A stretch of 64,000 bases of DNA from Porphyromonas catoniae ATCC 51270 (GTDB taxonomy: Bacteria > Bacteroidota > Bacteroidia > Bacteroidales > Porphyromonadaceae): positions 95,725 to 159,724 of the forward strand of contig NZ_JDFF01000008.1 in assembly GCF_000565015.1 (NCBI RefSeq), in the 5' to 3' direction. A model generated the notes under the pieces. It was given only the letters and a program-made list of their open reading frames with translations. It was not told the origin of the DNA and ran no database searches. A program made the translations under genes and the position numbers. Position 1 is the stretch's first letter. Every line of letters begins with the position of its first letter. This document shows, one piece after another, positions 1 through 8,849 of this stretch.

Positions 1-795
1 GGTGTTTCCTTGATCATTATGATCGGGATCATTGCTCGTCTCCCAGTGGCTCTTACTGCTGAGTGGGGAGCTCGTACTGCCGTAGGTGCAGGGGGGCTCG
101 TATGGCTTCTCTTTGAGCTTGTCTTCCTGCTACTTGTGATGGCTGGTGCTATTCTGCTTGTGCAGGGTACGCGTCGTGTCCCCGTGCAGTATGCTAAGCG
201 TGTCGTCGGAAATAAGCAGTATGGTGGTGCTCGTCAGTATATACCTCTCAAGGTGAACGCTGCTAACGTGATGCCAATCATCTTCGCACAGACAATCATG
301 ATGGTACCTATCTCAATCCTATCATGGATGCAGGGAGATAAGCCCAGTGCTTTCATCCAAGCATTTTCTGATAATACGGGTATCTGGTACAACCTCGTCT
401 TTGCGATTCTCATCCTGCTCTTCACCTACTTCTACACCGCTATTACGATTAACCCAACGCAGATGGCTAACGACCTGAAGCGAAACAATGGGTTCATCCC
501 TGGTGTAAAGCCTGGTAAGGCAACGAAGGACTACCTTGATACAATCATGGATAGAATTACCCTGCCTGGGGCATTCTTCCTGGCGATCGTGGCCATCATG
601 CCTGCCTTCGCTCGTATCATTGGTATCTCTGGGGAGTTTGCTCAGTTCTTCGGTGGGACGTCTCTCTTGATCCTTGTTGGGGTGGTACTTGATACCCTAC
701 AGCAGATCGAAAGCCACCTACTCATGCGCCATTACGATGGCCTGCTGAAGAGTGGTCGGATTAAGGGGCGTACAGGCTCTGTAGCTGCCTACTAA
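1..795 (+). CDS. secY: Protein translocase subunit SecY, 3' part
   Basis: The open frame runs in from the left edge, so the N-terminal part is missing. The 264 visible residues are the C-terminal half of SecY, the channel-forming inner-membrane subunit of the Sec translocon. They contain the cytoplasmic loop GNKQYGGARQYIPLKVN, several hydrophobic segments, a second loop NNGFIPGVKPGKAT, and the typical basic tail GLLKSGRIKGR. The usual length is about 440 residues. It is the first visible gene of the ribosomal superoperon and is followed after one base by map, an order standard for Bacteroidota. Confidence 0.97.
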   Translation, partial: GVSLIIMIGIIARLPVALTAEWGARTAVGAGGLVWLLFELVFLLLVMAGAILLVQGTRRVPVQYAKRVVGNKQYGGARQYIPLKVNAANVMPIIFAQTIMMVPISILSWMQGDKPSAFIQAFSDNTGIWYNLVFAILILLFTYFYTAITINPTQMANDLKRNNGFIPGVKPGKATKDYLDTIMDRITLPGAFFLAIVAIMPAFARIIGISGEFAQFFGGTSLLILVGVVLDTLQQIESHLLMRHYDGLLKSGRIKGRTGSVAAY

Positions 796-796
796 G

Positions 797-1585
797 ATGA
801 TTTATCTGAAGACAGACGAAGAGATCGAACTCATGCGTGCGGCCAACCTGTTGGTTGGGCGTACTCTGGCTGAAGTAGCTAAAATCATTGCTCCAGGTGT
901 CTCCACACTGCAGCTGGATAAGCGTGCGGAGGAGTTCATTAGAGATAATGGAGCTACACCAGCTTTCCTAGGCTATAATGGTTTCCCTGGTAGCCTATGC
1001 ACCTCTGTAAATGATCATGTGGTGCATGGCATCCCTTCCTCGAAGGTCGTACTATGTGACGGAGATATTGTTTCCGTAGACTGTGGTACCAAGCTCGCAG
1101 GCTTTACTGGAGACTCGGCTTACACGTTTGCTGTAGGTGAGGTTGCTCCAGAGGTGCTCGCCCTTCTTCGTACGACGAAGGAGTCGCTTTATACAGGTAT
1201 AGAGCAAGCGATGGCAGGCAAACGTGTTGGTGATATTAGCTTCGCTGTGCAACAGTACTGCGAGGCACGAGGTTACCATATCGTTCGTGAGCTAGAGGGA
1301 CATGGGATAGGTAAGGAGATGCATGAGGAGCCTGGCGTACCAAACTATGGGCGTCGTGGTACAGGTGCCGAGCTACGCTCTGGTATGTGTATCTGCATCG
1401 AGCCTATGGTGAATATGGGATCGAAGAACGTCATCTTTGATCGCAACGATGGCTGGACTGTCCGCACAAAGACAGGTAAGCCCTCGGCTCACTTCGAGCA
1501 TTGTGTTGCGATCCGTGACGGGAAGGCCGATATTCTTTCTTCGTTTGACTTCATTAAGGAGGTCTTAGTGGATAGAGAGTTTTAA
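797..1585 (+). CDS. map: Type I methionine aminopeptidase
   Basis: This 262-residue enzyme removes the initiator methionine from nascent proteins. All five metal ligands of the pita-bread fold are visible: D95 (IVSVDCG), D106 (FTGDSA), H169 (EGHGIG), E202 (CIEPM) and E234 (HFEHC). H77 in NDHVVHGIP matches the substrate-binding histidine. Length is typical of the short type Ia enzyme without an N-terminal extension. The start lies one base after the secY stop, pointing to translational coupling. The secY-map-infA order is shared with most bacteria. Confidence 0.97.
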   Translation: MIYLKTDEEIELMRAANLLVGRTLAEVAKIIAPGVSTLQLDKRAEEFIRDNGATPAFLGYNGFPGSLCTSVNDHVVHGIPSSKVVLCDGDIVSVDCGTKLAGFTGDSAYTFAVGEVAPEVLALLRTTKESLYTGIEQAMAGKRVGDISFAVQQYCEARGYHIVRELEGHGIGKEMHEEPGVPNYGRRGTGAELRSGMCICIEPMVNMGSKNVIFDRNDGWTVRTKTGKPSAHFEHCVAIRDGKADILSSFDFIKEVLVDREF

Positions 1586-1602
1586 GTTCGTAACAACGTA
1601 AT

Positions 1603-1821
1603 ATGCCGAAACAAGCAGCGATAGAACTCGATGGGGTCATCCTCGAAGCACTCTCGAACGCAATGTTCAAGGTAGAGCTAGAGAATGGTCACGTCATCAC
1701 CGCCCACATCTCTGGGAAGATGCGTATGCATTACATCAAGATCCTCCCAGGGGACAAGGTCAAGGTTGAAATGTCACCTTATGATCTTACGAAAGGGCGC
1801 ATATCCTTCAGATATAAATAA
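1603..1821 (+). CDS. infA: Translation initiation factor IF-1
   Basis: This 72-residue protein is a single S1/OB-fold domain. It carries the family signatures [14 protein letters not shown] (here [14 protein letters not shown]) and [19 protein letters not shown], and ends in GRISFRYK. It binds the 30S A site during initiation. It sits between map and rpmJ with short gaps, as is normal for this operon. Confidence 0.97.
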   Translation: MPKQAAIELDGVILEALSNAMFKVELENGHVITAHISGKMRMHYIKILPGDKVKVEMSPYDLTKGRISFRYK

Positions 1822-1833
1822 CGCTATATAGAT

Positions 1834-1950
1834 ATGAAAGTAAGAGCATCACTCAAGAAGCGCACCGCCGAATGCAAGATCGTTCGCCGCAAGGGGCGTC
1901 TGTACGTAATCAACAAGAAGAACCCCAAGTTCAAGCAACGTCAGGGGTAG
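1834..1950 (+). CDS. rpmJ: 50S ribosomal protein L36
   Basis: This is a 38-codon gene reading [10 protein letters not shown] at the start and NPKFKQRQG at the end, which identifies bL36. The zinc-ribbon ligands of the canonical C+ form are mostly lost: only C14 remains, and the other ligand positions (11, 27 and 32) hold Thr, Asn and Phe. It is therefore the zinc-independent C- form. It lies between infA and rpsM, its usual place. Confidence 0.95.
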   Translation: MKVRASLKKRTAECKIVRRKGRLYVINKKNPKFKQRQG

Positions 1951-1986
1951 TCTCATCCATCGGATATATTAACGAATAAGATAAGT

Positions 1987-2367
1987 ATGGCTATCAGAAT
2001 TGTTGGCGTTGACTTGCCACAAAACAAACGAGGAGAAATTGCCTTGACTTACATCTTTGGGATCGGTCGTAGCAGTGCTGCTAAGATCCTTGATAAGGCG
2101 GGAGTCGATCGCAACATCAAGGTTAAGGACTGGAATGATGATCAGGCGGCTGCTATCCGTGAGGTGATTGGCGCTGAGTATAAGGTGGAAGGTGACCTTC
2201 GCTCCGAAGTACAACTAAACATCAAGCGACTGATGGATATTGGTTGCTATCGTGGTGTCCGCCATCGTATCGGTCTGCCTCTACGTGGTCAGAGCACAAA
2301 GAACAATGCTCGTACTCGTAAGGGTAAGAAGAAGACTGTCGCAAATAAGAAAAAAGCTACTAAGTAA
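1987..2367 (+). CDS. rpsM: 30S ribosomal protein S13
   Basis: This 126-residue protein has the S13 N-terminal [20 protein letters not shown] and the conserved [17 protein letters not shown] segment near residue 90. The lysine-rich tail contacts rRNA and tRNA at the head of the 30S subunit. The gene begins 36 bases after rpmJ and is followed after 11 bases by rpsK. Confidence 0.97.
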   Translation: MAIRIVGVDLPQNKRGEIALTYIFGIGRSSAAKILDKAGVDRNIKVKDWNDDQAAAIREVIGAEYKVEGDLRSEVQLNIKRLMDIGCYRGVRHRIGLPLRGQSTKNNARTRKGKKKTVANKKKATK

Positions 2368-2378
2368 TAGAGGTTGAT

Positions 2379-2765
2379 ATGGCAAAGAAAGTAGTCGCAA
2401 AGAAGAAGGTCGTTAAGATCGATGCTGTGGGTCAGGCTCACATCCATTCTTCTTTCAATAACATCATCATCTCTCTGACCAATAACGACGGTCAGGTTAT
2501 CAGCTGGTCATCCGCTGGTAAGATGGGCTTCCGCAGCTCGAAGAAGAACACCCCATATGCTGCACAAATGGCTGCACAAGACTGTGCTAAGGTCGCCTAT
2601 GACCTCGGTCTGCGTAAGGTGAAGGTCTTCGTCAAGGGGCCAGGTAACGGACGTGAGTCTGCTATCCGTACCATCCATGGTGCAGGTATCGAGGTCACTG
2701 AGATCGTGGACGTGACTCCAATGCCACACAATGGCTGCCGTCCTCCTAAGCGTCGTCGTGTCTAA
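2379..2765 (+). CDS. rpsK: 30S ribosomal protein S11
   Basis: This 128-residue protein contains the S11 hallmarks [18 protein letters not shown] and [16 protein letters not shown] at the C-terminus. It forms part of the 30S platform near the anti-Shine-Dalgarno. It is followed by an unusually long 300-bp gap before rpsD. Confidence 0.97.
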   Translation: MAKKVVAKKKVVKIDAVGQAHIHSSFNNIIISLTNNDGQVISWSSAGKMGFRSSKKNTPYAAQMAAQDCAKVAYDLGLRKVKVFVKGPGNGRESAIRTIHGAGIEVTEIVDVTPMPHNGCRPPKRRRV

Positions 2766-3065
2766 TCACAAGATGTCGCTTTAGACCACAGAGTAGTTTC
2801 ATATAGATAGCAGTACAACGCAGAGGCTTCTGCCAGATAGATCTCACTAGGGATTCCAGATGACAGGAGCGTGAAGCAAGAAGTAAAGAGCAAGGAGACT
2901 AGAGCAAAGACGACGAGTGAATAGATCGGCTATACTTTCATATATCTATCCTCTCCTCATAACTGGTCGCGGCTGCACTCCGTCTCACCTCACGCCTCTC
3001 CTCTTTACCACCCAGCATCACCGACCTCTCTGAGGCTCGCTCGTACTGCCAAACAAAAGAAGACA
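2766..3065 (+). other. 300-bp non-coding gap inside the ribosomal operon
   Basis: No open frame, tRNA, repeat or strong terminator is visible between rpsK and rpsD. The right half is pyrimidine-rich (CTCTCCTCATAACTGG and further CT runs), and there is no clear TAnnTTTG box. The gap could be a leader for rpsD control (S4 is an autoregulator in other bacteria), but this is inference only. Confidence 0.5.
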
Positions 3066-3671
3066 ATGGCAAGATATACAGGTCCAAAATCAAAGATCGC
3101 CCGTAAGCTCGGTGCACCTATCTTCGGTGCCGATAAGGTTCTCTCAAAGAAGAACTATCCTCCTGGACAGCATGGGAATAGCCGCCGTCGTAAGACGAGT
3201 GAATACGGCATCCAGCTCAAGGAAAAGCAGAAGGCTAAGTACACCTATGGCGTACTCGAGCGTCAGTTCCGTAACCTTTTCGAGAAGGCTCAGCGCACTA
3301 AGGGCGTTACAGGTGAAGTCCTTCTTCAGCTCCTCGAGAGTCGCCTCGACAACGTCGTCTACCGCCTTGGCATCGCTAAGACCCGAGCAGCTGCACGTCA
3401 GCTCGTCTCTCATCGTCATATCACCGTCGATGGTCAGGTAGTGAATATTCCTTCTTACACGCTCAAGCCTGGTCAGGTCGTAGGTGTACGTGAGAAGGCT
3501 AAGAGCTTAGAGGTCATCACCGACTCACTGGCTGGTCGTAGCCACAGCAGCTACAGCTGGCTGGAGTGGAATCAGGCTTCTCTCTCTGGTAAGTTCCTTA
3601 GTGCCCCTGCGCGTGAGGATATCCCTGAGGAGATCAAGGAGCAGCTGATTGTTGAACTTTACTCTAAGTAA
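3066..3671 (+). CDS. rpsD: 30S ribosomal protein S4
   Basis: This 201-residue protein starts [16 protein letters not shown] and contains the S4 RNA-binding domain from about residue 90 ([20 protein letters not shown], then [10 protein letters not shown]). The N-terminal part lacks the zinc-binding cysteines of the C+ form. S4 nucleates 30S assembly. It starts after a 300-bp gap and is followed by rpoA after 19 bases. Confidence 0.97.
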   Translation: MARYTGPKSKIARKLGAPIFGADKVLSKKNYPPGQHGNSRRRKTSEYGIQLKEKQKAKYTYGVLERQFRNLFEKAQRTKGVTGEVLLQLLESRLDNVVYRLGIAKTRAAARQLVSHRHITVDGQVVNIPSYTLKPGQVVGVREKAKSLEVITDSLAGRSHSSYSWLEWNQASLSGKFLSAPAREDIPEEIKEQLIVELYSK

Positions 3672-3690
3672 TAATAAGTAACTCTCTCAC

Positions 3691-4698
3691 ATGGCAATAT
3701 TAGCATTTCAGAAGCCCGAAAACGTCCTCATGATGGATGCGACGGACTCATTCGCCAAGTTTGAGTTCCGTCCCCTTGAGCCAGGCTATGGTACCACAGT
3801 TGGTAATGCCTTGCGTCGTATACTCCTTTCTTCACTCGAAGGCTATGCCATCTCGACCATCAAGATCGAAGGTGTCAATCATGAATTTGCTACTATTCCG
3901 GGTGTATTGGAGGATGTAACTAACATCATTCTTAACCTAAAGCAGGTACGTTTCCGTCCACTCTCCTCTGATGCTACGGAGGAGAAGATCAGCTTGACGA
4001 TCTCTGGCAAGAAGGAGTTTGTCGCTGGTGATCTCAACGGTCGTCTTACTGCCTTTGAGGTTCTCAATCCTGAGCTTGTCATCTGTCATCTTGATGAGGC
4101 TTTCTCGCTGACCATTGAGCTAGAGATCAACAAGGGGCGTGGTTACGTCCCTGCTGATGAAAAGACTGTGGCAACAGCGAAGGAGAACGAGCTACAGACC
4201 ATTGCGATTGACTCAATCTATACGCCAATCCGCAATGTGAAGTACTGGGCTGAGAACTTCCGTGTCGAGCAGAAGACCGACTATGAGAAGCTCGTGCTTG
4301 AGATCACGACGGATGGTAGCATTCATCCGCTTCAGGCGTTGAAGGAGGCTGCGGCTATCCTGATCGATCACTTCCGTCTCTTCACAGGTGAGCCTGTAGA
4401 GGTAGAGGACACGTTTGAGGAAGACCTCTATCCAGAGGACAATGGAGATGAGGAAGAGGTGGCTCGTGTTACCGAGCTACTGAAGAAGGAGCTTAGTGAG
4501 CTTGATCTCTCCGCTCGCGCACAGAATTGTCTGCGAGCTGGTAATATCTATACGCTTGCTCAGCTTGTCTGCCTTGATCGTGAGAAGCTATCGAAGATCC
4601 GCAACTTCGGGAAGAAGTCCATGGACGAGCTCAATGCGCTCATGGAGCGTCTGCGCCTCGACTTTGGTATGGATGTTAGCAAGTACAATTTAGATTAA
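3691..4698 (+). CDS. rpoA: RNA polymerase subunit alpha
   Basis: This 335-residue alpha subunit has the N-terminal dimerisation and assembly domain ([21 protein letters not shown] near residue 32). An acidic linker ([14 protein letters not shown]) follows near residue 245. The C-terminal helix-hairpin-helix domain ([20 protein letters not shown], then [18 protein letters not shown]) contacts UP elements and activators. Length and the rpsD-rpoA-rplQ order are typical. Confidence 0.98.
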   Translation: MAILAFQKPENVLMMDATDSFAKFEFRPLEPGYGTTVGNALRRILLSSLEGYAISTIKIEGVNHEFATIPGVLEDVTNIILNLKQVRFRPLSSDATEEKISLTISGKKEFVAGDLNGRLTAFEVLNPELVICHLDEAFSLTIELEINKGRGYVPADEKTVATAKENELQTIAIDSIYTPIRNVKYWAENFRVEQKTDYEKLVLEITTDGSIHPLQALKEAAAILIDHFRLFTGEPVEVEDTFEEDLYPEDNGDEEEVARVTELLKKELSELDLSARAQNCLRAGNIYTLAQLVCLDREKLSKIRNFGKKSMDELNALMERLRLDFGMDVSKYNLD

Positions 4699-4713
4699 TG
4701 ACCAACTAGAAAG

Positions 4714-5181
4714 ATGAGACATAATAAGAAATTCAATCATCTCGGGCGCAAGAAGGCACACCGTGAGTCTATGCTCAGCAACATGGCTGCATCGCTCATC
4801 CTTCACAAGCGCATCTTTACCACGGTGGCAAAGGCTAAGGCACTACGTGTCTATATCGAACCTCTGCTGACTCGCGCGAAGGAGGACTCTACGCATTCAC
4901 GTCGTGTGGTCTTTGCTGAGCTACAGAATAAGTACGCTGTCAAGGAGCTTTTTGGCCCCGTTGCTGAGAAGATTGCAGACCGTCCAGGTGGATATACCCG
5001 TATCCTCAAGACGGGCAACCGCCTAGGTGATAATGCTGCTATTTGCTTCATCGAGCTTGTGGACTACAATGAGAACATGTTGAAGGAAAAGGCTGAGAAG
5101 AAGGCTGCTCCTAAGACACGTCGTTCACGCCGTAGCACGAAGCCCGCTGCCGAAGCTCCTGCTGCTGAGAGCGCAGAGTAG
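4714..5181 (+). CDS. rplQ: 50S ribosomal protein L17
   Basis: The first about 118 residues are a standard bL17 ([20 protein letters not shown]). A C-terminal extension of about 35 residues follows, first basic ([13 protein letters not shown]) and then rich in Ala and Glu. Such tails occur on Bacteroidota ribosomal proteins. It is the last gene of the superoperon and is followed by a strong intrinsic terminator. Confidence 0.97.
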   Translation: MRHNKKFNHLGRKKAHRESMLSNMAASLILHKRIFTTVAKAKALRVYIEPLLTRAKEDSTHSRRVVFAELQNKYAVKELFGPVAEKIADRPGGYTRILKTGNRLGDNAAICFIELVDYNENMLKEKAEKKAAPKTRRSRRSTKPAAEAPAAESAE

Positions 5182-5205
5182 TAGACGCATCAATCTTATA
5201 TAAGG

Positions 5206-5249
5206 AGACTGCCCCGATGGCTAATACGCTATCGGGGCAGTCTTTTTTT
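5206..5249 (+). terminator. Intrinsic terminator of the ribosomal superoperon
   Basis: A perfect 13-bp stem (AGACTGCCCCGAT paired with ATCGGGGCAGTCT) with a 12-base loop is followed by seven T residues. It lies 25 bases after the rplQ stop. Confidence 0.93.
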
Positions 5250-5472
5250 GTCCCGTTGGCGTGAAGAAGATCATGGTGTAGGCCGTCACGAGATGCCGTG
5301 GTGCATGTTCCCGCTCGCCTGTTGTTAGGCGTCCTTGTGGGAGATACTTGATTCCCATCCTCTCCTTGTACTTTTCTCTCCCACCTCTTCCTTCCCTTCC
5401 TCTCGATCTTCCTCGAGAGCTGAAAGTGTCTTTTGGAGAAGGCCGATAATGCCTAGATATAGGGCGTGCTAG

Positions 5473-5558
5473 CGAGTTACCATAACTCGCTTCTGAGAGT
5501 TGTGGTAACTCGCTCCAAAGACTTATGGTAAGTCGCTCAGACGAGTTATGGTAAGTCG
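5473..5558 (+). repeat. 23-bp palindromic repeat array, family 1, copy 1 (4 units)
   Basis: Four cores of 17 bp are centred at 5481, 5504, 5527 and 5550, exactly 23 bp apart. The core is CGAGTTA-TGG-TAASTCG. The first unit has the inverted centre CCA and the next three have TGG. Spacers are 6 bp and variable. It lies between the rplQ terminator and the promoter of the next gene. The short inverted repeat ATAGGGC / GCCCTAT (about 5458-5466 and 5577-5584) flanks it, possibly by chance. Confidence 0.9.
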
Positions 5559-5722
5559 TTCCTTGCCTCTTGGGAATGCCCTATCTACGCACATTTTGAG
5601 GGGGTGCTTCCCCTATTGGAGGACGGTGTGACGTCCTTCATGAGGTAAGGTGATCAGAGTGCTTTGCGAAGCTGTCTCAACAACCTTTGTGGCAAGCTGG
5701 CTGGGGGTAGGTAAATTCTTTA

Positions 5723-5730
5723 TACCTTTG
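5723..5730 (+). promoter_or_regulatory. Bacteroidota -7 box upstream of the lipoprotein-porG cluster
   Basis: TACCTTTG matches the TAnnTTTG -7 consensus. No convincing -33 TTG is seen at the right spacing. Transcription from here would give a leader of about 140 nt. That leader holds two possible hairpins (ACTCC...GGAGT near 5732-5764 and TTCGC...GCGAA near 5782-5797). Confidence 0.5.
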
Positions 5731-5880
5731 CACTCCAGAGCTTAAATTAGGTTTGCTTTGGAGTCTCGTGTCTGTATGGGGTTCGCTGAGTGGCGAAGTT
5801 TATAGGGGCATGATGACAAAAGACAGACCTTCGTACGTTATTTAGTAGAGACTCTCAACGATATTATTATATAAAGGAGC

Positions 5881-7278
5881 ATGAGCAAGAGACGCATCGC
5901 ACAGCTATTCATCCCCGCACTTACCCTCTGCACCCTTGCACTCAGCACGAGCTGTAAGAGCAAGAAGGCTGAACTCCAGGATGTGCAGCTATTCAACGGT
6001 CAGATCCGTACCTTCAGCCTGTCCTCAGAGGATAAGGCAGCTAAGGCGGCTCTGGAGCGGGTTACCTTCTCCATTCGAAACTCCGAAGAAGGGTTGATCA
6101 CAAACCCTTCGCCACTGCCCTTCGCTCAGCCCCTGAATAAGGTGAAGCTAAACATCGTCGCTTTCAATGCCGATGGTACAAAAATCGATGTGGCAGTCGG
6201 TACAAATGGAGCCTTCGAGGAGTGGAAGGCGAGCAAGGTGTATGACCTGAGTAGCGGTGTCTCTGAGCTCCGTGTACGGGTGCGAAACAAGGTGACGAAC
6301 CCACAGCTAGGCAGTGGCAACGAATATATCTATCGAGTACACCTCTCGAAGTACACAAATGACCCACAGACCTTCAGCTGGCAACGACTGGCAAGTCCAA
6401 CAAACCTCCCCGCCATCACTTCGGCCTTTACGGAGCGAATCGTAGAGGGTACGACGACGGATTGCTACTTTGTTACAAGCGCTGGTACAAATGCTCTGCA
6501 TAGCTTCACTGCTACACCGACCTCGTGGACAGTAGGGGTATTCTCGGGGATTCCTTCGGGGGAGCGTCTGACCTCTGTGGCTCGTATGGGTAATACACGC
6601 TATGCTACAACCTCTGCTGGCAAGCTCTACCAAACGATGAGTACAACTTGGACTCAGGTCTCAGGCATCACTGTGACACGCATCCTCGGTACGCTACCTC
6701 TGGGAGAGAAGTCCGAGCGTCTAGCTCTACTGGCTCCCGTAGCGGGTCAAGCAGGGAAGTACGTCTTCGCAACCTACACGCCGACCGAGGGGATGAAGCT
6801 GGGGCATAAGGCACCGGAGTCCTTCCCTCTGGAGGGTGGATACACGTTTACCAGAGACCGTGAGGATTATGTGGGCTCGACCCTATACCTCGTGGGTGGG
6901 CGTACGTCACGAGGCACAGCGACGACTAGTCGCTGGCTGACGACCAATGGTATTGACTGGGCCGAGCAAGCGACCGAACTCAGGTTCCCCTCTGCCTTAA
7001 CCCAAGAGAGCATCATACAAGAGCGTGGTACATCACGCCTCTATCGCTTCGTGACCACAGCTACAGGGCTATACGTCTACATCTCTACGGATAATGGGTT
7101 GATCTGGGAGGCAGGGCGTGCCGTGGCTCTAGCAGGATTGACGGCCACAGACTTCGCCTCTTCGCCTGTACTAGCTGTGCAGGGTGCTGATGCCAAGAAG
7201 ATCTACCTCATCCGCGGAGTATCAGGCGGTACGTCCGTACTCTATGAGGGAACGATCCGACGCGAGGAGCATAACTAA
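5881..7278 (+). CDS. Outer-membrane-type lipoprotein, DUF6242-like
   Basis: This 465-residue protein has a lipoprotein signal peptide ending at the lipobox STSC (Cys25). The N-terminal part (residues about 35-150) resembles the Bacteroidota DUF6242 pattern, in which two beta-rich domains follow the lipidation site. The remainder has repeated short beta strands with Thr/Gly turns, consistent with a beta-propeller (for example SGERLTSVARMGNTRYATTSAGKLYQ). No catalytic motif is seen. It is followed after 36 bases by porG, so a role in envelope assembly is possible, but that rests on context alone. Confidence 0.8.
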   Translation: MSKRRIAQLFIPALTLCTLALSTSCKSKKAELQDVQLFNGQIRTFSLSSEDKAAKAALERVTFSIRNSEEGLITNPSPLPFAQPLNKVKLNIVAFNADGTKIDVAVGTNGAFEEWKASKVYDLSSGVSELRVRVRNKVTNPQLGSGNEYIYRVHLSKYTNDPQTFSWQRLASPTNLPAITSAFTERIVEGTTTDCYFVTSAGTNALHSFTATPTSWTVGVFSGIPSGERLTSVARMGNTRYATTSAGKLYQTMSTTWTQVSGITVTRILGTLPLGEKSERLALLAPVAGQAGKYVFATYTPTEGMKLGHKAPESFPLEGGYTFTRDREDYVGSTLYLVGGRTSRGTATTSRWLTTNGIDWAEQATELRFPSALTQESIIQERGTSRLYRFVTTATGLYVYISTDNGLIWEAGRAVALAGLTATDFASSPVLAVQGADAKKIYLIRGVSGGTSVLYEGTIRREEHN

Positions 7279-7314
7279 TCACATCGCCCTTGCAGTAGCT
7301 CGGGGGCATGCTAT

Positions 7315-8001
7315 ATGATACGGAGGCTGTGGCTATGTGTGCTTGCTCTCTCGTTGTTTACCCTAGGGCGAGCAGAGGCACAAGAGTACCGCTACGAGCT
7401 GGGTCTCGGTGTCGGGACAGCCTATTACGTAGGGGATCTGAGCCCGAATCTATGGGGCAGACAAGCTCCAAGCATAGCTGTTTCGCTTCGCCATCTTCTA
7501 GACCTGCGCTGGTCACTGACGACTGAGCTTGGTTATAGGAGGCTGGAGGGGCGAGTAGCACGAGAGCATACGTTCCCGGTCGGGCGTACCCAGAAGTTCA
7601 GCCGAGGCCTTTGGGATTTAGCCTTTGGGGGAGAGTTTAACTTCTTTCCATACAGTGATAAGTATCGCTATCTCCTCACTCGGTCTTGGACACCCTATCT
7701 AGGCCTAGGAGTGGGGCTAGCATTGGGTAAAGGAAGCCCAACACTGCTCATCACACCGAGCCTCTATGGTGTATTGGGAGTGAAGTACAAGCTCAGTAGT
7801 CGAGTGGGGCTTAGCCTCTCGTGGGTGCATCGGCGCACCTTCACGGATCGGCTGGAGATTACCTCCGCAGAAGAAGAGTGGATGGCTGACCCACTCCGCC
7901 TGAATAGGACGGGTAACATGAAGGGGTATGATAGCTACGGCTATTGGAGCCTCGGTGTGAGTATCAGCCTCAGCCAATCGCCCCAAAGAGGGTGCAACTG
8001 A
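7315..8001 (+). CDS. porG: PorG/DUF6089 outer-membrane beta-barrel protein of type IX secretion
   Basis: This 228-residue protein has a signal peptide (cleavage after GRAEA) followed by the conserved opening YELGLGVGTAYYVGDLSPN. Alternating hydrophobic strands of a small beta-barrel follow. In P. gingivalis, PorG sits directly before uppS and bamA, and the same order is seen here. PorG is an outer-membrane component of the type IX secretion machinery that associates with the PorK/PorN ring. The assignment rests on both sequence and synteny. The gene starts 36 bases after the upstream lipoprotein gene. Confidence 0.82.
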   Translation: MIRRLWLCVLALSLFTLGRAEAQEYRYELGLGVGTAYYVGDLSPNLWGRQAPSIAVSLRHLLDLRWSLTTELGYRRLEGRVAREHTFPVGRTQKFSRGLWDLAFGGEFNFFPYSDKYRYLLTRSWTPYLGLGVGLALGKGSPTLLITPSLYGVLGVKYKLSSRVGLSLSWVHRRTFTDRLEITSAEEEWMADPLRLNRTGNMKGYDSYGYWSLGVSISLSQSPQRGCN

Positions 8002-8062
8002 ATATAATAAGTATATTTGTAGAGGGTAATGCCTCGTTAGATAGAAAACAAGTAAGGAAAAC

Positions 8063-8833
8063 GTGTCAAAGATCATGTCTCCTCACGAGGGACAAGAGCA
8101 AGTCTCCCCAACATTCATCCCACGTCATGTGGCCATCATCATGGATGGCAACGGTCGCTGGGCAAAGCAACGAGGCCTCCCTCGTACCGATGGACATCTG
8201 CGTGGACAAGATGCACTACGTGCCACCCTTCGTGCCGCAGCAGAGTTCGGTGTCGAGTACTTAACGGTCTACGCCTTTAGCACAGAGAACTGGGGACGAC
8301 CAAAAGAGGAAGTAGATGCTCTGATGGAGCTACTCGTCTCGGCCATTCACTCTGAGACGCCTGACCTGATGAAGGAAGGTGTGCGCATACGTGCTATCGG
8401 AGATCTCGAGCGACTTCCCGAGAAGGCTCGTCGCTCCCTCATGGACTGCATTGAGGAGACTAAGCATAACAAGCAGATTACGCTCATCCTAGCACTCAGC
8501 TATTCCTCACGGGATGAGCTGACGCGTGCCGTACGTGGCATCGTGAGCGATGTGCAGAGAGGAGTCCTTCGTCCAGAGGACATAGACGAGGATGTGCTTT
8601 CCCGTCACCTAGACACAGCTTCCTTCCCCGATCCCGACCTCCTGATACGTACGGGGGGCGAGGAGCGTATCAGCAACTACCTGCTGTGGCAGGTGGCTTA
8701 TGCTGAGCTTTTCTTTTCGTCCGTCTATTGGCCGGACTTTGGCAAGGAAGCCCTTCGAGAAGCCTTAGACGCCTATGCCTCACGTGAGCGGCGCTTTGGC
8801 AAGACAAGTGAACAGATACAACTGGAGGATTAG
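8063..8833 (+). CDS. uppS: Isoprenyl (undecaprenyl) diphosphate synthase
   Basis: This is a cis-prenyltransferase making the undecaprenyl carrier lipid for peptidoglycan and LPS. Family motifs are present: HVAIIMDGNGRWAKQRGLP with the catalytic Asp at about residue 28, FSTENWGRP, and RTGGEERISNYLLWQ near the C-terminus. The GTG at 8063 gives 256 residues and has an AAGGA 5 bases upstream. The ATG at 8075 gives 252 residues and is also possible. The gene lies between porG and bamA. Confidence 0.93.
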   Translation: MSKIMSPHEGQEQVSPTFIPRHVAIIMDGNGRWAKQRGLPRTDGHLRGQDALRATLRAAAEFGVEYLTVYAFSTENWGRPKEEVDALMELLVSAIHSETPDLMKEGVRIRAIGDLERLPEKARRSLMDCIEETKHNKQITLILALSYSSRDELTRAVRGIVSDVQRGVLRPEDIDEDVLSRHLDTASFPDPDLLIRTGGEERISNYLLWQVAYAELFFSSVYWPDFGKEALREALDAYASRERRFGKTSEQIQLED

Positions 8834-8849
8834 ACCCTAGCCCTCCCCG

